64,000 nt of DNA, taken from positions 1-64,000 of the forward strand of contig NZ_JAKSXZ010000074.1 of the NCBI RefSeq assembly GCF_022829465.1, in the 5' to 3' direction. Source of the stretch: Methylobacterium sp. J-067. GTDB lineage: Bacteria; Pseudomonadota; Alphaproteobacteria; Rhizobiales; Beijerinckiaceae. Of this stretch, positions 52,907 through 62,410 are shown in pieces. The notes under the pieces are model-generated. The model saw nothing but the letters and a program-made list of their open reading frames with translations. It was not told the DNA's origin and did no database searches. Within the stretch, counting starts at the first letter, position 1, and every line of letters begins with the position of its first letter. Both the position numbers and the translations under genes were made by a program.

Positions 52907-53041
52907 TCAGAGCATCCCGCCGAAGCCGGTGCGCTCCATGTGGAGGCGCTGCTCGGCGTAGCGGTGGGCGACCGAGCGGGTGAGGGCGCGGCCGAAGCGG
53001 CTCGCGAGGCCGCGGGCGACGGTCTTGGCGATCTGGGTCAT
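52907..53041 (-). CDS. 44-residue basic small protein
   Basis: Reading from the ATG at 53041: TQIAKTVARGLASRFGRALT, then RSVAHRYAEQRLHMERTGFG, ending GML. The ribosome site GGAGG stands five bases before the ATG, close to ideal, and codon use is typical of the genome. The peptide is an amphipathic, Arg-rich helix. No family recognised; too short to assign a function. Confidence 0.55.
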   Translation of the reverse strand: MTQIAKTVARGLASRFGRALTRSVAHRYAEQRLHMERTGFGGML

Positions 53042-53435
53042 GGAAACCTCCGGCGGCAGAGCCTGTCGGCGCGATGGTGCGATGCAGCATCATGGCGGAA
53101 CCGAGCCCCGGGCAGGAGCGCAAATTCAATCTATCCGCCCCGCGCTGGCCGCATTGACCGGGGCTTGAACATGGGTGCGGCGCAGCATGACCGGCTGATG
53201 GCGCTGTCTGTCGCTCGGAATGACTGGATCGTATTAGCCATGCGGTTGGATCAATTGGGACAATATTGGAGTGCAAATTTTGTATTCGCCCCCTCGAATT
53301 GCTGAGATAAATTCTTTTCTGAGCGGTTTCACGGCATGAATTTCTGAAAATCGCCCAAGGACTCGACGAGTGGGAATCGTGATTTTTAAGAATTCTCCCG
53401 CCACTCTGTGCGTCATAGGAGTGAGGGTCGATCCG
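53042..53435. other. Intergenic region upstream of soluble chemoreceptor
   Basis: About 390 bases. The part 53225-53400 is AT-richer and presumably carries the promoter of the chemoreceptor gene, but no consensus pair was identified. No gene seen. Confidence 0.35.
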
Positions 53436-54899
53436 GTGATATTTAGACGCGCAAAGCCCAACGATTCACAATCAGTGATGGATGCCCTCGATCGTTCGAT
53501 GGCCGTCATCGAATTCGGGATGGACGGCACGATCCTGACGGCGAATGCCAACTTCCTGCGCGTGGTCGGCTACGACCTCACCGAGATCAAGGGCCGCCAC
53601 CACCGCGTCTTCATGGAAGAGAGCGTGGCCGGCTCGTCCGACTACGAGGCGTTCTGGAGGACGCTCCGCGCGGGCGAGTTCGTCTCCGGCGAGTTCATGC
53701 GCCTCGACAAGACGAAGCGCCGGGTCTGGCTGGAGGCGAGCTACAACCCCGTCCTCGATCAGGACGGCAAGCCGTTCAAGGTCATCAAGGTCGCGGCCGA
53801 CATCACGGCCAAGAAGAACGAGGTCAGCCGCCTGCTGACCATGATCGACGACATGCCGGTGGCGGTGATGACCGCCGACATCAACGACGAGTTCAAGATC
53901 AACTACCTCAACCGGACGTCGACCAAGACGCTGAGCACCATCGAGCAGCACCTGCCGGTGAAGGTCGCCGACATGGTCGGCCGCTCCTTCGACATCTTCC
54001 ACAAGAACCCGCACCACCAGCGCACCATGCTGGCCGATGCGAGCCGCCTGCCGCACCGGACGCGGATCCGGGTCGGGCCGGAAACCCTCGATCTGCAGGT
54101 CTCCGCGATCAAGGACCCCGAGGGCAACTACCTCGGCCCGATGCTGACCTGGGCGGTCGTGACGGCGCAGGTCGCCATGGCGGGCGAGGTGACGCGGGTG
54201 GTCGAGGCCCTGGGCCGCGCCATCGACGAGATGCGCCAGTCGGCCGAGGGGCTGAACCATTCCGCCGACGAGGCGAGCGGCCTCGCCGCCACGGTGGCCG
54301 CCGGGTCGGAGGAGATGGCCAGCACTGTCAAGGAGATCTCCGGCCAGGTCGGACGGGTCTCGGAGCGGGCGAACCAGATCGCCGATCAGGCGGGCGCCAC
54401 CGACATGACCGTGCGGGCGCTCGCGGAGAAGACCGGCAAGGTCGATTCCGTGGTGGCGATGATCAAGTCGATCGCCGACCAGACCAACCTGCTGGCCCTC
54501 AACGCGACCATCGAGGCGGCGCGGGCGGGGGAGGCCGGGCGCGGCTTCGCTGTGGTGGCCGCCGAGGTGAAGGAGCTCGCGGGCCAGACGGCGCGGGCCA
54601 CCGACGACATCACCCAGCAGATCCACGCCATCCAGTCGGCCACCGGCGAGGCGGTCTCGGCCATCGGCACGATCACCGGCGCGGTGGAGGAACTGTCGCG
54701 GCTCACCCTCGCCATCGCGGGCGCGGTGGAGCAGCAGGCGGCCTCGACCCAGGAGATGACCGTGAACATCTCCGGTGTCTCGACGGCGGCCGGGGCGACG
54801 GGCTCGCTGGCCGAGAAGGTCCGGGAGATCTCCGAACGCCTCGCCGAGCATTCGAGCAGCCTCGGCGGCAGTATGCAGACCTTCCTGAAGGCGAGCTGA
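53436..54899 (+). CDS. Soluble PAS-domain methyl-accepting chemotaxis protein
   Basis: Cytoplasmic chemoreceptor of about 487 aa without membrane helices. A PAS domain near 12-125 ([20 protein letters not shown], then [18 protein letters not shown]) has the form of redox/FAD- or haem-binding PAS, and a second PAS-like region follows at about 130-250 ([20 protein letters not shown]). The signalling domain has the hairpin tip [17 protein letters not shown]. It is of the type that monitors internal metabolic state (aerotaxis or energy taxis). GTG at 53436 follows GGAGTGAGGG; a GTG at 53370 is an alternative start. Confidence 0.88.
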   Translation: MIFRRAKPNDSQSVMDALDRSMAVIEFGMDGTILTANANFLRVVGYDLTEIKGRHHRVFMEESVAGSSDYEAFWRTLRAGEFVSGEFMRLDKTKRRVWLEASYNPVLDQDGKPFKVIKVAADITAKKNEVSRLLTMIDDMPVAVMTADINDEFKINYLNRTSTKTLSTIEQHLPVKVADMVGRSFDIFHKNPHHQRTMLADASRLPHRTRIRVGPETLDLQVSAIKDPEGNYLGPMLTWAVVTAQVAMAGEVTRVVEALGRAIDEMRQSAEGLNHSADEASGLAATVAAGSEEMASTVKEISGQVGRVSERANQIADQAGATDMTVRALAEKTGKVDSVVAMIKSIADQTNLLALNATIEAARAGEAGRGFAVVAAEVKELAGQTARATDDITQQIHAIQSATGEAVSAIGTITGAVEELSRLTLAIAGAVEQQAASTQEMTVNISGVSTAAGATGSLAEKVREISERLAEHSSSLGGSMQTFLKAS

Positions 54900-54905
54900 C
54901 GCCTT

Positions 54906-55445
54906 TCAGGCGAAGGGGAACGCGGCCTCCGCGAGATACGGCCCGCCGCCGGTCGATTCGCGGGCCGAATAGACCGTCACCCGGTCGGCGGTGAAGGTCA
55001 GCGGCGTGAAGACCGGTCCTTGAGACAGGTACATCGCCACGGCCTCGGGGCTCGCCTCCCGCCGCAGCCGGGCGAGGGTGACGTGCGGGGTGAACTTGCG
55101 CGTCTCCGGCGCGAGGCCCGCCCGGCGGGCGAAGCGCTCCTGCTCGGTCTGCAGGTCGGCGAGGTCGGCGGTGGGGTGGACCGCAGCGTAGAGCGCGCGG
55201 GGCTTCCCCCCGCCGAAGGTCCCGAGCCCGTCGAGGGTCACGGTGAGCGGCCCGCGCAGCCGCGCCTCGGCGAGACAATCCAAAAAGTCTTCCGCGACCG
55301 GGCGCTCGACATCGCCGAGGAAGCGCAGCGTTACGTGGAAGTCGGCGGGCTCGACCCAGCGGGCGCCCTGGAGCCCGCACCGGTAGACGGCGAGCGCGTC
55401 GGCGATCTCAGGCGGGACGGCCAGCGCGGTGAACAGGCGCGGCAT
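54906..55445 (-). CDS. thpR: RNA 2',3'-cyclic phosphodiesterase
   Basis: 2H phosphoesterase of 179 aa (LigT/ThpR family). It opens MPRLFTALAVPPEIADAL and carries both catalytic motifs FHVTLRFLGDV and PHVTLARLRR. It cleaves 2',3'-cyclic phosphate RNA ends to 2'-phosphate; older work found tRNA ligase activity. The start codon overlaps the TesA-like stop by one base (TGATG), so the two genes are translationally coupled. Confidence 0.92.
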   Translation of the reverse strand: MPRLFTALAVPPEIADALAVYRCGLQGARWVEPADFHVTLRFLGDVERPVAEDFLDCLAEARLRGPLTVTLDGLGTFGGGKPRALYAAVHPTADLADLQTEQERFARRAGLAPETRKFTPHVTLARLRREASPEAVAMYLSQGPVFTPLTFTADRVTVYSARESTGGGPYLAEAAFPFA

Positions 55446-56140
55446 CAGCGGGTCGCCTGGGCCGGGAGGGTGTCGAGGAAGCGCTCGACGGTCGGCAGCA
55501 TCCGCGCGGCGATGGTCTCGACGCCCTTCACGTTCGGGTGCAGCCCGTCGTCGAGGTGCAGGCCGGCGTCGCCGATGATCCCGTCGAGGAAGAACGGGTA
55601 GAGCATCACGCCGTCCTGCCGGGCGAGATCGGGGAAGATCGCGTCGAATTTCGTCCGGTAATCGGGGCCGAGATTGGGCGCCGCCTGCATCCCGGCCAGC
55701 AGCACGGGGATGTGGCGGGCCTTCAGGGCGTCGAGCATCGCCGTCAGGTTGCGCCTCGCGACGGCGGGGTCGGTGCCGCGCAGCATGTCGTTGGCGCCGA
55801 GTTCGAGGATCACCCCGTCCGTGCCGTCCGGCACCGACCAGTCGAGCCGGTCGAGGCCCCCCGTCGTGGTGTCGCCGGAGACGCCGGCATTGGCGATCTG
55901 CACGTCCCGGCCCTGGGCCTTCAGCATCCGTTCCAGCACGGCGGGGAAGGCGGCGTCGGCCGGCAGCCGGTAGCCGGCGGTGAGGCTGTCGCCGAAGGCC
56001 ACCAGCTTGATCGGGCGGGGGGCGGCTTGGGCGGCCGATGGGGCCGGGGCGGCGAAGATCAGGCTCATCAGTGCGGCAATCGCGGCGAAGACGGGGAATC
56101 GGCGGCGCCTGTCATGGCGGAGCCGCAATGCATCACCCAT
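55445..56140 (-). CDS. Arylesterase/lysophospholipase, TesA-like SGNH hydrolase
   Basis: Secreted SGNH esterase of 231 aa. A signal peptide (RFPVFAAIAALMSLIFAAPA) precedes blocks I (VAFGDSLTAGY, catalytic Ser), III (LELGANDMLRG, Asn) and V (LDDGLHPNVKG, Asp and His). TesA/arylesterase family members hydrolyse aryl esters, acyl-CoA and lysophospholipids in the periplasm. The divergent ABC genes at 56213 follow the same tesA-ybbA-ybbP neighbourhood as in Escherichia coli. The start at 56140 is chosen before the signal peptide; an ATG at 56191 is also in frame. Confidence 0.9.
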   Translation of the reverse strand: MGDALRLRHDRRRRFPVFAAIAALMSLIFAAPAPSAAQAAPRPIKLVAFGDSLTAGYRLPADAAFPAVLERMLKAQGRDVQIANAGVSGDTTTGGLDRLDWSVPDGTDGVILELGANDMLRGTDPAVARRNLTAMLDALKARHIPVLLAGMQAAPNLGPDYRTKFDAIFPDLARQDGVMLYPFFLDGIIGDAGLHLDDGLHPNVKGVETIAARMLPTVERFLDTLPAQATR

Positions 56141-56212
56141 ATCGCGCCGCAACCCAATCCGGCGCGGAGCCGTGCGTGTCATGCTCGTCATCGCCCACAG
56201 ATCGGACACACC

Positions 56213-56914
56213 ATGAGCGACGGCAAGGCACCCGCCCCTCCGGCGATCAGCCTCGACGGCATCGATCTCAGTCTCGGGAGGGGGCCTGCCCGCGTCCATG
56301 TGCTGCGGGGCATCTCCCTGTCGGTGGGGCGGGGCGAGGCGGTGGGGCTCGTCGGGCCCTCGGGCTCGGGCAAGTCGACGCTGCTCATGGTGATGGCCGG
56401 TCTGGAGCGGCCGGATGCCGGCCGGGTGCTGGTGGAGGACACCGACCTCGTGCGCCTCGATGAGGACGCGCTCGCCCGGTTCCGGGGCCGGCGGATCGGC
56501 ATCGTGTTCCAGTCCTTCCACCTCGTGCCGACCATGACGGCGCTGGAGAACGTGGCCCTCCCGCTGGAACTCGCCGACCGGCCCGGCGCCCATGAGCGCG
56601 CCCGCGCCGAGCTGGAGGCGGTCGGCCTCGGGCACCGGCTGCACCATTACCCGGCGCAGCTCTCCGGCGGCGAGCAGCAGCGGGTGGCCATCGCCCGCGC
56701 GGTGGCGCCCGATCCGGCGATCCTCGTCGCCGACGAGCCCACCGGCAACCTCGACGAGACGACCGGCCGGCAGATCGTGGACCTGCTGTTCCGCCTCAAG
56801 CGCGACCGGGGGGCGACCCTGGTCCTCGTGACGCACGACAACGGCCTCGCCCGCCTCTGCGACCGCACGGTGCGCCTGCGCTCGGGGGTGGTCGAGGAGG
56901 CGGTGGCGGCGTGA
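56213..56914 (+). CDS. ABC transporter ATP-binding protein (YbbA type)
   Basis: ATPase of 233 aa of the LolD/MacB/YbbA class. Walker [10 protein letters not shown], signature [14 protein letters not shown], Walker [14 protein letters not shown] and switch His in LVTHD are all intact. Together with the FtsX-like permease at 57168 it would form a transport or mechanotransmission complex, as YbbA-YbbP does beside tesA in enterics; the substrate is undefined. The ATG at 56213 faces the divergent tesA-like gene. Confidence 0.92.
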   Translation: MSDGKAPAPPAISLDGIDLSLGRGPARVHVLRGISLSVGRGEAVGLVGPSGSGKSTLLMVMAGLERPDAGRVLVEDTDLVRLDEDALARFRGRRIGIVFQSFHLVPTMTALENVALPLELADRPGAHERARAELEAVGLGHRLHHYPAQLSGGEQQRVAIARAVAPDPAILVADEPTGNLDETTGRQIVDLLFRLKRDRGATLVLVTHDNGLARLCDRTVRLRSGVVEEAVAA

Positions 56915-56970
56915 GTGGGCGGGCCGCCCCCCGCAGCGAACATCGTTGCGCCATGGCTCCCTCCCTGGTC

Positions 56971-57077
56971 CTCATCCTGAGGTGCCCGCCTCGGCGGGCC
57001 TCGAAGGAGGGCTCCAGAAGGCTCCGCGATCCCTGGAGCCCTCCTTCGAGGCGGCTGTCGCCGCACCTCAGGATGAG
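56971..57077. repeat. 107-bp palindromic intergenic repeat
   Basis: Outer arms CTCATCCTGAGGTGC (56971-56985) and GCACCTCAGGATGAG (57063-57077) pair perfectly; inner arms CCTCGAAGGAGGGCTCCA (56999-57016) and its exact complement (57034-57051) form a second stem. This is the long palindrome widely seen between genes of Methylobacterium and other Rhizobiales. It sits between the ABC ATPase and its permease. Confidence 0.9.
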
Positions 57078-57167
57078 GGCGATGGGCGGGACCGGCGGTC
57101 CGAGGCCGGTGTCGCAACGACGTTCCCTGCGCGACAGGGACATGCGCGTGTTTCGGAACGAGTAGTC

Positions 57168-59735
57168 ATGCACGGTTCGCTTCCCCCCACGGCCAGCGCC
57201 CCCCGCCGCAGCCCCCTCATCCTGCGCCTCGCCCTGCGCGAATTGCGCGGCGGGCTGTCCGGGTTCGGCGTGTTCCTCGCCTGCATCGCGCTGGGCGTCG
57301 CGGCCATCGCGGGCATTGCCTCGGTGTCGCGCTCCCTGTCGGACGGGCTCGGGCGCGAGGGCCGGCGGATCATCGGCGGCGATCTCAGCTACAGCCTCAT
57401 CAACCGCGAGGCGACGGAGGCGGAACGCGCCACCCTCGCCCGCGAGGGCACGCTCGACATCGTGGCGGCGCTGCGCGCCATGGCGGTGGCGCCCGGCGGC
57501 GACGCGACGCTGGTGGAACTCAAGGCCGTGGACCCCGCCACCTACCCGGCCGCCGGAGAGCTCGTCACCGAGCCGGCAGGCAACCTCGCGGACCTCCTCG
57601 CCGACAGGGACGGCGCGCCCGGCGCCCTGGCCGACCCCGCGCTCCTGACCCGCCTCGACCTCAAGCTGGGGGACCGGATCACGCTGGCCGGCCACCCGCT
57701 GGTGCTCCGGGGAACGATCCTGTCCGAGCCCGACAAGATCGCGGGCGGCATCGGCTTCGGCCCCCGGCTGATCGTGTCGCAGGCGGCGCTCCGCGGCACC
57801 GGCCTCGTCCAGCCCGGCAGCCTGAGCCGCTGGAGCTACCGGGTGCAGTTGCCGCCGGGCACCGCCCTCGATCCCGTGGAGGCACGGGTGCGCCAGGCAG
57901 CGCCGGAGGCCGGCTGGCAGGTCCGCAGCCGCGCCAACGCCGACCCGCGCTTCGCCCAGAGCATCGAGCGGTTCACGCAGTTCCTGACGCTCGTCGGTCT
58001 CACCGCGCTGATCGTCGGCGGGGTCGGGGTGGCGAACGCCGTCCACGCCTTCGTGGAGCGCAAGAGCGGCTCCATCGCCACGCTGAAGAGCATCGGCGCG
58101 CCGGGCTCCACCGTGGTCGGCCTGTACCTGACGCAGGTCATGCTCATCGCCGGCCTCGGCACGCTGATCGGCCTCGCCGCCGGGGCGAGCCTGCCCTTCC
58201 TCGTGGACGCGCTGTTTGCCGACAGCCTGCCCCTGCCGCTGAACCCGTCGCTCGCCCCCGGCGAACTGGCGCTCGCCGCCGCCTACGGCCTCCTGACCGC
58301 CTTCGCCTTCGCGATCACGCCGCTCGGCCGCGCCCACGACGTGCCGGTCTCGGGCCTGTTCCGCGACACGGTGGACCGCGCCCGCGTCGCCCCCCGGCGG
58401 CGCTACCGGATCTGGCTCGGCGCGGCGCTGGCGCTCCTCGTCGGCCTGTCGGTGGCGAGCGCCTTCGACCGCCGCGTGGCGCTGATCTTCATTGCCGCCG
58501 CCGGCATCGCCTTCGGGCTGCTGCACCTCGTGGCCCTCGGGCTGATGGCCGGCGCCAAGCGCCTGCCGCACCCGAAGCGGGCCGCGCCCCGGATGGCGCT
58601 GGCGAACCTCCACCGGCCGGGCGCCCTGACGCCGACCATCGTGCTGTCGCTGGGGCTCGGGGTGACGCTCCTCGTGGCGCTCAGCCTCATCGACGCCAAT
58701 GTCAGCCGTACGATCAGCGCGACGCTGCCCGCCAAGGCGCCGAACCTGTTCTTCCTCGACATCCCCTCCCGCGACTCGGCCCGGTTCCGGGACTATCTCC
58801 ACGCGGAGGCCCCGGCCGCGAAGATCGAGGACGTGCCGATGATGCGCGGGCGCATCGTGGCGCTCAACGGCGTGCCGGTGCGCCAGATCCGCCCGCCGGA
58901 GGACGCCGCCTGGGTGCTCGACGGGGATCGCGGCATCACTTACGCCGATTCGGTGCCGGAGGGCACGAAGGTCGAGGAGGGGCGCTGGTGGGACTCGGGG
59001 GAGGGCGCCGGCCACCTCGTCTCCTTCGAGGGCGACCTCGCCCGGATGCTCGGCCTCAAGGTCGGCGACAGCGTCACCGTCAACGTGCTCGGCCGGGACG
59101 TCACCGCGACAATCTTCAACCTGCGCAAGGTCGAGTGGCGCAACCTCGGCATCAACTTCGTGATGGTCTTCTCCCCCGGCACCTTCAAGGGCGCGCCGCA
59201 TTCGGACCTCGCCACCCTGAGCCTGCCCGGCGGCACCGATGCGGGACTCGAGAACGGCATCCTGCGCGGCGTCGCCAAGGAGTTCCCCTCCGTCACGTCG
59301 GTGCGGGTGAAGGACGCCCTCGACGCGGTCGGCGATCTCGTGGGGCGCCTCGTCCTGGCGATCCGGGGGGCGAGCGGCGTGGCGATCCTCGCGAGCCTCC
59401 TCGTCCTCGGCGGGGCGGTGGCGGCAGGCCACCGGGCGCGGCTCTACGACGCCGTGGTGCTGAAGGTGCTCGGCGCCAGCCGGACGCGGCTGCTCTCGGC
59501 CTACGCCCTGGAATACGCGGCGCTCGGCCTCGCCACGGCGGTCTTCGGGCTGATCGCGGGGAGCCTCGCGGGCTGGGTCATCGTCGCCAAGGTGATGCAC
59601 CTCGACTTCCGCCTCGACCTCTCCGGGGCGCTGCTCGCGGCCGGGGCGGCGGTGCTGCTGGCGGTGCTGCTCGGGCTCGCGGGCACCGCGCGGATCCTCG
59701 GCCAGAAGCCGGCACCGTACCTGCGCGAGTTATAA
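57168..59735 (+). CDS. FtsX-like ABC transporter permease (YbbP type)
   Basis: Large inner-membrane permease of 855 aa. It has the YbbP layout with two FtsX-like blocks: an N-terminal helix (FGVFLACIALGVAAIAGIAS), a periplasmic domain of about 200 residues, a three-helix block (LVGLTALIVGGVGVANAVHA and following), a central pair of helices, a second periplasmic domain, and a C-terminal FtsX block (GVAILASLLVLGGAVAAGHR). The role is unclear in any organism; lysophospholipid export and toxin or peptide export have been suggested. GGAACGAG precedes the ATG at 57168. The open frame upstream simply runs through the palindromic repeat. Confidence 0.9.
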   Translation: MHGSLPPTASAPRRSPLILRLALRELRGGLSGFGVFLACIALGVAAIAGIASVSRSLSDGLGREGRRIIGGDLSYSLINREATEAERATLAREGTLDIVAALRAMAVAPGGDATLVELKAVDPATYPAAGELVTEPAGNLADLLADRDGAPGALADPALLTRLDLKLGDRITLAGHPLVLRGTILSEPDKIAGGIGFGPRLIVSQAALRGTGLVQPGSLSRWSYRVQLPPGTALDPVEARVRQAAPEAGWQVRSRANADPRFAQSIERFTQFLTLVGLTALIVGGVGVANAVHAFVERKSGSIATLKSIGAPGSTVVGLYLTQVMLIAGLGTLIGLAAGASLPFLVDALFADSLPLPLNPSLAPGELALAAAYGLLTAFAFAITPLGRAHDVPVSGLFRDTVDRARVAPRRRYRIWLGAALALLVGLSVASAFDRRVALIFIAAAGIAFGLLHLVALGLMAGAKRLPHPKRAAPRMALANLHRPGALTPTIVLSLGLGVTLLVALSLIDANVSRTISATLPAKAPNLFFLDIPSRDSARFRDYLHAEAPAAKIEDVPMMRGRIVALNGVPVRQIRPPEDAAWVLDGDRGITYADSVPEGTKVEEGRWWDSGEGAGHLVSFEGDLARMLGLKVGDSVTVNVLGRDVTATIFNLRKVEWRNLGINFVMVFSPGTFKGAPHSDLATLSLPGGTDAGLENGILRGVAKEFPSVTSVRVKDALDAVGDLVGRLVLAIRGASGVAILASLLVLGGAVAAGHRARLYDAVVLKVLGASRTRLLSAYALEYAALGLATAVFGLIAGSLAGWVIVAKVMHLDFRLDLSGALLAAGAAVLLAVLLGLAGTARILGQKPAPYLREL

Positions 59736-59982
59736 GGATCGCTTGAATCGCTCTACCAGTCGTCTTGCGGTCGATCCGATCGGTCGCGGGTTTTAATCCC
59801 TGACGACATGGACAAATTTACATGCGCGCGGTGCCGAAAACCGCTCGCGGAACCTCGGCCGGGCCTTGTGCCCCGGGGCGTCCCGCAACATATTCTGGGA
59901 CGAGGCGCCATCCGGCGCCAGAGGTCCTGCGTGGGCCTCGCCCGAAACACCACGCTGAGAGAGCCTCCGCAAGGACACTCCC

Positions 59983-60759
59983 ATGGCATTCGATAACAGC
60001 CCCTTCCGGTACGGCCAGCAGCAGCAGCCGGCCACCGGCTATGCCGGGACCCAGGTCGAAGTCGACCAGGGCCTGCGCTCCTTCATGCTCGGCGTCTACA
60101 ACAACATGATCGTGGGGCTCGGGATTTCCGGCCTCGTGGCGCTGGGTCTCAACATGGCGTCTGTCGCGGCCTACCAGGGCACGCGGCCGGTGCTCACGCC
60201 CTTCGGCGCGATGCTCTACACCAGCCCCCTCAAGTGGCTGTTGATGCTGGCGCCGCTGGCCTTCATCTTCGTCTTCTCGTTCCGCATGGACCGCATGTCG
60301 GCTTCCTCGGCGCGGATGATGTTCTTCGCCTTCGCGGCGGTGATGGGCGCGTCGATGTCCACTCTCCTCCTCGTCTTCACGGGGGCGAGCGTGGTGCAGG
60401 TGTTCTTCATCACGGCGGCGGCCTTCGGCGGCCTGAGTCTCTACGGCTACACGACCAGCCGTAGCCTGTCGGGCATGGGTTCGTTCCTGATGATGGGCCT
60501 CATCGGCATCGTCATCGCCTCGCTGGTGAACATCTTCCTCGCCTCGTCGGCGATGCAGTTCGCGATCTCGGTGCTCGGCGTGCTGATCTTCGCGGGTCTG
60601 ACTGCCTACGACACCCAGAAGCTCAAGGAGATGTATCTCTACGGCGGCTTCGACGGTGAGATGGCGGCCAAGATGTCGGTGAACGGCGCCCTGACGCTCT
60701 ACCTCGACTTCATCAACATGTTCCAGTTCCTGCTCTCGCTGGTCGGCGACCGCCGCTAA
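59983..60759 (+). CDS. Bax inhibitor-1/YccA family membrane protein
   Basis: Seven-helix membrane protein of 258 aa of the BI-1/YccA/YbhL family. Diagnostic features are the central helices (GLSLYGYTTSRSLSGMGSFL) and the C-terminal GLTAYDTQKLKEMYLYG, whose two Asp residues in related proteins form a pH-sensing pair for Ca2+ leak. Bacterial members interact with the FtsH protease or act as Ca2+ channels. A strong intrinsic terminator follows. Confidence 0.92.
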   Translation: MAFDNSPFRYGQQQQPATGYAGTQVEVDQGLRSFMLGVYNNMIVGLGISGLVALGLNMASVAAYQGTRPVLTPFGAMLYTSPLKWLLMLAPLAFIFVFSFRMDRMSASSARMMFFAFAAVMGASMSTLLLVFTGASVVQVFFITAAAFGGLSLYGYTTSRSLSGMGSFLMMGLIGIVIASLVNIFLASSAMQFAISVLGVLIFAGLTAYDTQKLKEMYLYGGFDGEMAAKMSVNGALTLYLDFINMFQFLLSLVGDRR

Positions 60760-60779
60760 GCGAACGGACGGAACGCAAG

Positions 60780-60810
60780 GGCCCCGGCGGGAGACCGCCG
60801 GGGCCTTTTT
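60780..60810 (+). terminator. Intrinsic terminator after the BI-1 gene
   Basis: An 11-bp perfect stem (GGCCCCGGCGG, GAGA loop, CCGCCGGGGCC; 60780-60805) is followed by five T residues, 20 bases after the stop codon. Confidence 0.9.
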
Positions 60811-60852
60811 CGTTTAAGCTCGGCGCCTGGGATTCTCCGACCGAGCGAGATC

Positions 60853-61740
60853 ATGGGCGCGTATACCGGCCTCTCCGCCTTCCCGATCACCCCCTGCGAT
60901 GCAGACGGGCGGCTCGACGCGGCGCACCTGCGCCGCCTCCTCGCGCCGCTGGTCGAGGCGGGCGTCGATTCGATTGGGTTGCTCGGCAGCACCGGCACCT
61001 ACGCCTACCTCACCCGCGAGGAGCGCCGCCGCACCGTGACCGTTGCCGCCGAGGCGGTGGCCGGGCGCGTGCCGCTGCTCGTGGGGATCGGGGCGCTGCG
61101 CACCGACGAGGCGATCCGCCTCGCCCAAGACGCGAAGGCGGCCGGCGCCACGGCGGGGCTGCTCGCCCCCGTCTCCTACACGCCGCTTACCGAGGATGAG
61201 GTCTTCGCCCATTTCGCCGCCGTGGCGGAGGAGGGGGGCCTGCCGCTGGTCATCTACGACAACCCGGCCACCACCCATTTCCGCTTCACGCCGTCCCTGA
61301 TCGGCCGCCTCGCCCGCCTGCCGGGGGTGGTGGCCGCCAAGTGCCCCGGTCCGGCGCCGGAGGAGGCCGCGCAGACCGTCGCGCACTTGCGCGAGGCCGT
61401 GCCGGAGGGTTTCCCCCTCGGCTTCAGCGGCGATTGGAACGCGACGGAGGCGCTGATCGAGGGCGGGGACGCATGGTACAGCGTGGCCGCCGGCCTGTTC
61501 CCGGAGCCCTGCCTCGCCATCGTCCGCGCCGTTCAGGCCGGGGACGCGGCCCGCGCCCGATCCCTCGACGGGGCGATGGCCCCGCTCTGGGACCTGTTCA
61601 AGGCCCACTCGTCCCTGCGGATCGTGCACGCGCTCGCCGGCGCGATCCCGCCACGCCCGATCCTGCCCCTGCCGGAGGAGGTGAGGGCGCGGGCGCTCGC
61701 GGCCGTCACACGGCTCGAGGGCCGGGCTCCAGCACGGTGA
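60853..61740 (+). CDS. DapA-family aldolase/lyase of unknown substrate
   Basis: Class I aldolase-superfamily protein of 295 aa. LLGSTGTYAYL replaces the GTTGE loop of true DapA, the catalytic Tyr is in VIYDNPATTH and the Schiff-base Lys in VVAAKCPGPA, so it is catalytically complete but not a canonical dihydrodipicolinate synthase. It differs clearly from the DapA-family gene at 21164 and stands alone here. Possible substrates are pyruvate-derived aldol products; none can be chosen. Confidence 0.88.
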   Translation: MGAYTGLSAFPITPCDADGRLDAAHLRRLLAPLVEAGVDSIGLLGSTGTYAYLTREERRRTVTVAAEAVAGRVPLLVGIGALRTDEAIRLAQDAKAAGATAGLLAPVSYTPLTEDEVFAHFAAVAEEGGLPLVIYDNPATTHFRFTPSLIGRLARLPGVVAAKCPGPAPEEAAQTVAHLREAVPEGFPLGFSGDWNATEALIEGGDAWYSVAAGLFPEPCLAIVRAVQAGDAARARSLDGAMAPLWDLFKAHSSLRIVHALAGAIPPRPILPLPEEVRARALAAVTRLEGRAPAR

Positions 61741-62080
61741 TGACCCGCGCGAGGTCGGTGCCCCGCTTGAGCACCCGCCCGTCGGCGGCAATCACCGCGT
61801 AGGCGCCCTGGCGGCGGGCGAGCTTCGGATCCTTCTCAATCCGGTAGAGGGGCATCTCTGAGGCGCGGCGGTAGATCGAGAACACCGCCTTGTCCCGCCG
61901 GAAGTCGAGGGCATAATCGCGCCACTCGCCCTGGGCGACCTGACGCCCATACAGGTTGAAGATCACCCGCAATTCGTCGCGCTGGAAGGCAATCTGCGGG
62001 GGCTCCGCACGGGACGGGAAGGGGATCACATGCCCCGCCGACTCGTCGGGCCGCGACCCGGCACCTGTCCATTCGCTCAT
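61706..62080 (-). CDS. DUF2794 family protein
   Basis: Protein of 124 aa matching the alphaproteobacterial DUF2794 family: IAFQRDELRVIFNLYGRQVA, WRDYALDFRRDKAVFSIYRR and LYRIEKDPKLARRQGAYAVI are the conserved blocks. Function unknown; the family is nearly confined to alphaproteobacteria, supporting the taxonomic call. Its 3' end overlaps that of the DapA-family gene by 35 bases on opposite strands. The ATG at 62080 is used; the open frame upstream runs through the leader structures of bluB. Confidence 0.88.
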   Translation of the reverse strand: MSEWTGAGSRPDESAGHVIPFPSRAEPPQIAFQRDELRVIFNLYGRQVAQGEWRDYALDFRRDKAVFSIYRRASEMPLYRIEKDPKLARRQGAYAVIAADGRVLKRGTDLARVITVLEPGPRAV

Positions 62081-62238
62081 CGTCGCTCCTGGCGCGCTGT
62101 CCTTAGCCTGGGATGATGGTCCCCGCCGCCGCCCGCCGCAAGGGGCGGGAGACGTCGCGCCCCGCTCCGGCGGGCCCGTGCCGCGCGAGACACATCCAAG
62201 CGACAAATTCCACGCTTTCGCCCCATTGGCGCCTTTTG

Positions 62239-62270
62239 CGAGCCGTGTTGCGGCCCGACAACACGGCTCG
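62239..62270. repeat. Perfect 12-bp hairpin in the bluB leader region
   Basis: CGAGCCGTGTTG (62239-62250) pairs exactly with CAACACGGCTCG (62259-62270) around an 8-base loop. It lies in the 370-base gap between the divergent DUF2794 and bluB genes, upstream of the terminator at 62381-62410, and may be part of a structured leader or a small RNA. Confidence 0.6.
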
Positions 62271-62380
62271 AACCTCGCCGGATCCTGTCCGGCCGTCTGC
62301 CGAACCCGTGCTCCCCAGCCTCGGCCGACGTCCATCACGGCTTGAGCCGGCACTCCGAGGTTTCGAGACCCAAGGGACTT

Positions 62381-62410
62381 GAGGCCGCCCCACCCGGGCG
62401 GCCTCTTTTT
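62381..62410 (+). terminator. Intrinsic terminator upstream of bluB
   Basis: A 10-bp perfect stem (GAGGCCGCCC, CACCC loop, GGGCGGCCTC; 62381-62405) is followed by TTTTT, 40 bases before the bluB start. No plus-strand gene ends nearby, so it most likely ends a small RNA or acts as an attenuator of bluB. Confidence 0.85.

Noticed and set aside
53472..54851. 459-codon minus-strand open frame
   Set aside because: Antisense to the soluble chemoreceptor; Leu/Arg/Gly/His-biased composition.
56796..59600. 934-codon open frame on the minus strand
   Set aside because: It is the antisense shadow of the FtsX-like permease; composition is Arg/Ala/Glu/Gly-biased with no domain, a known artefact of high-GC coding DNA.
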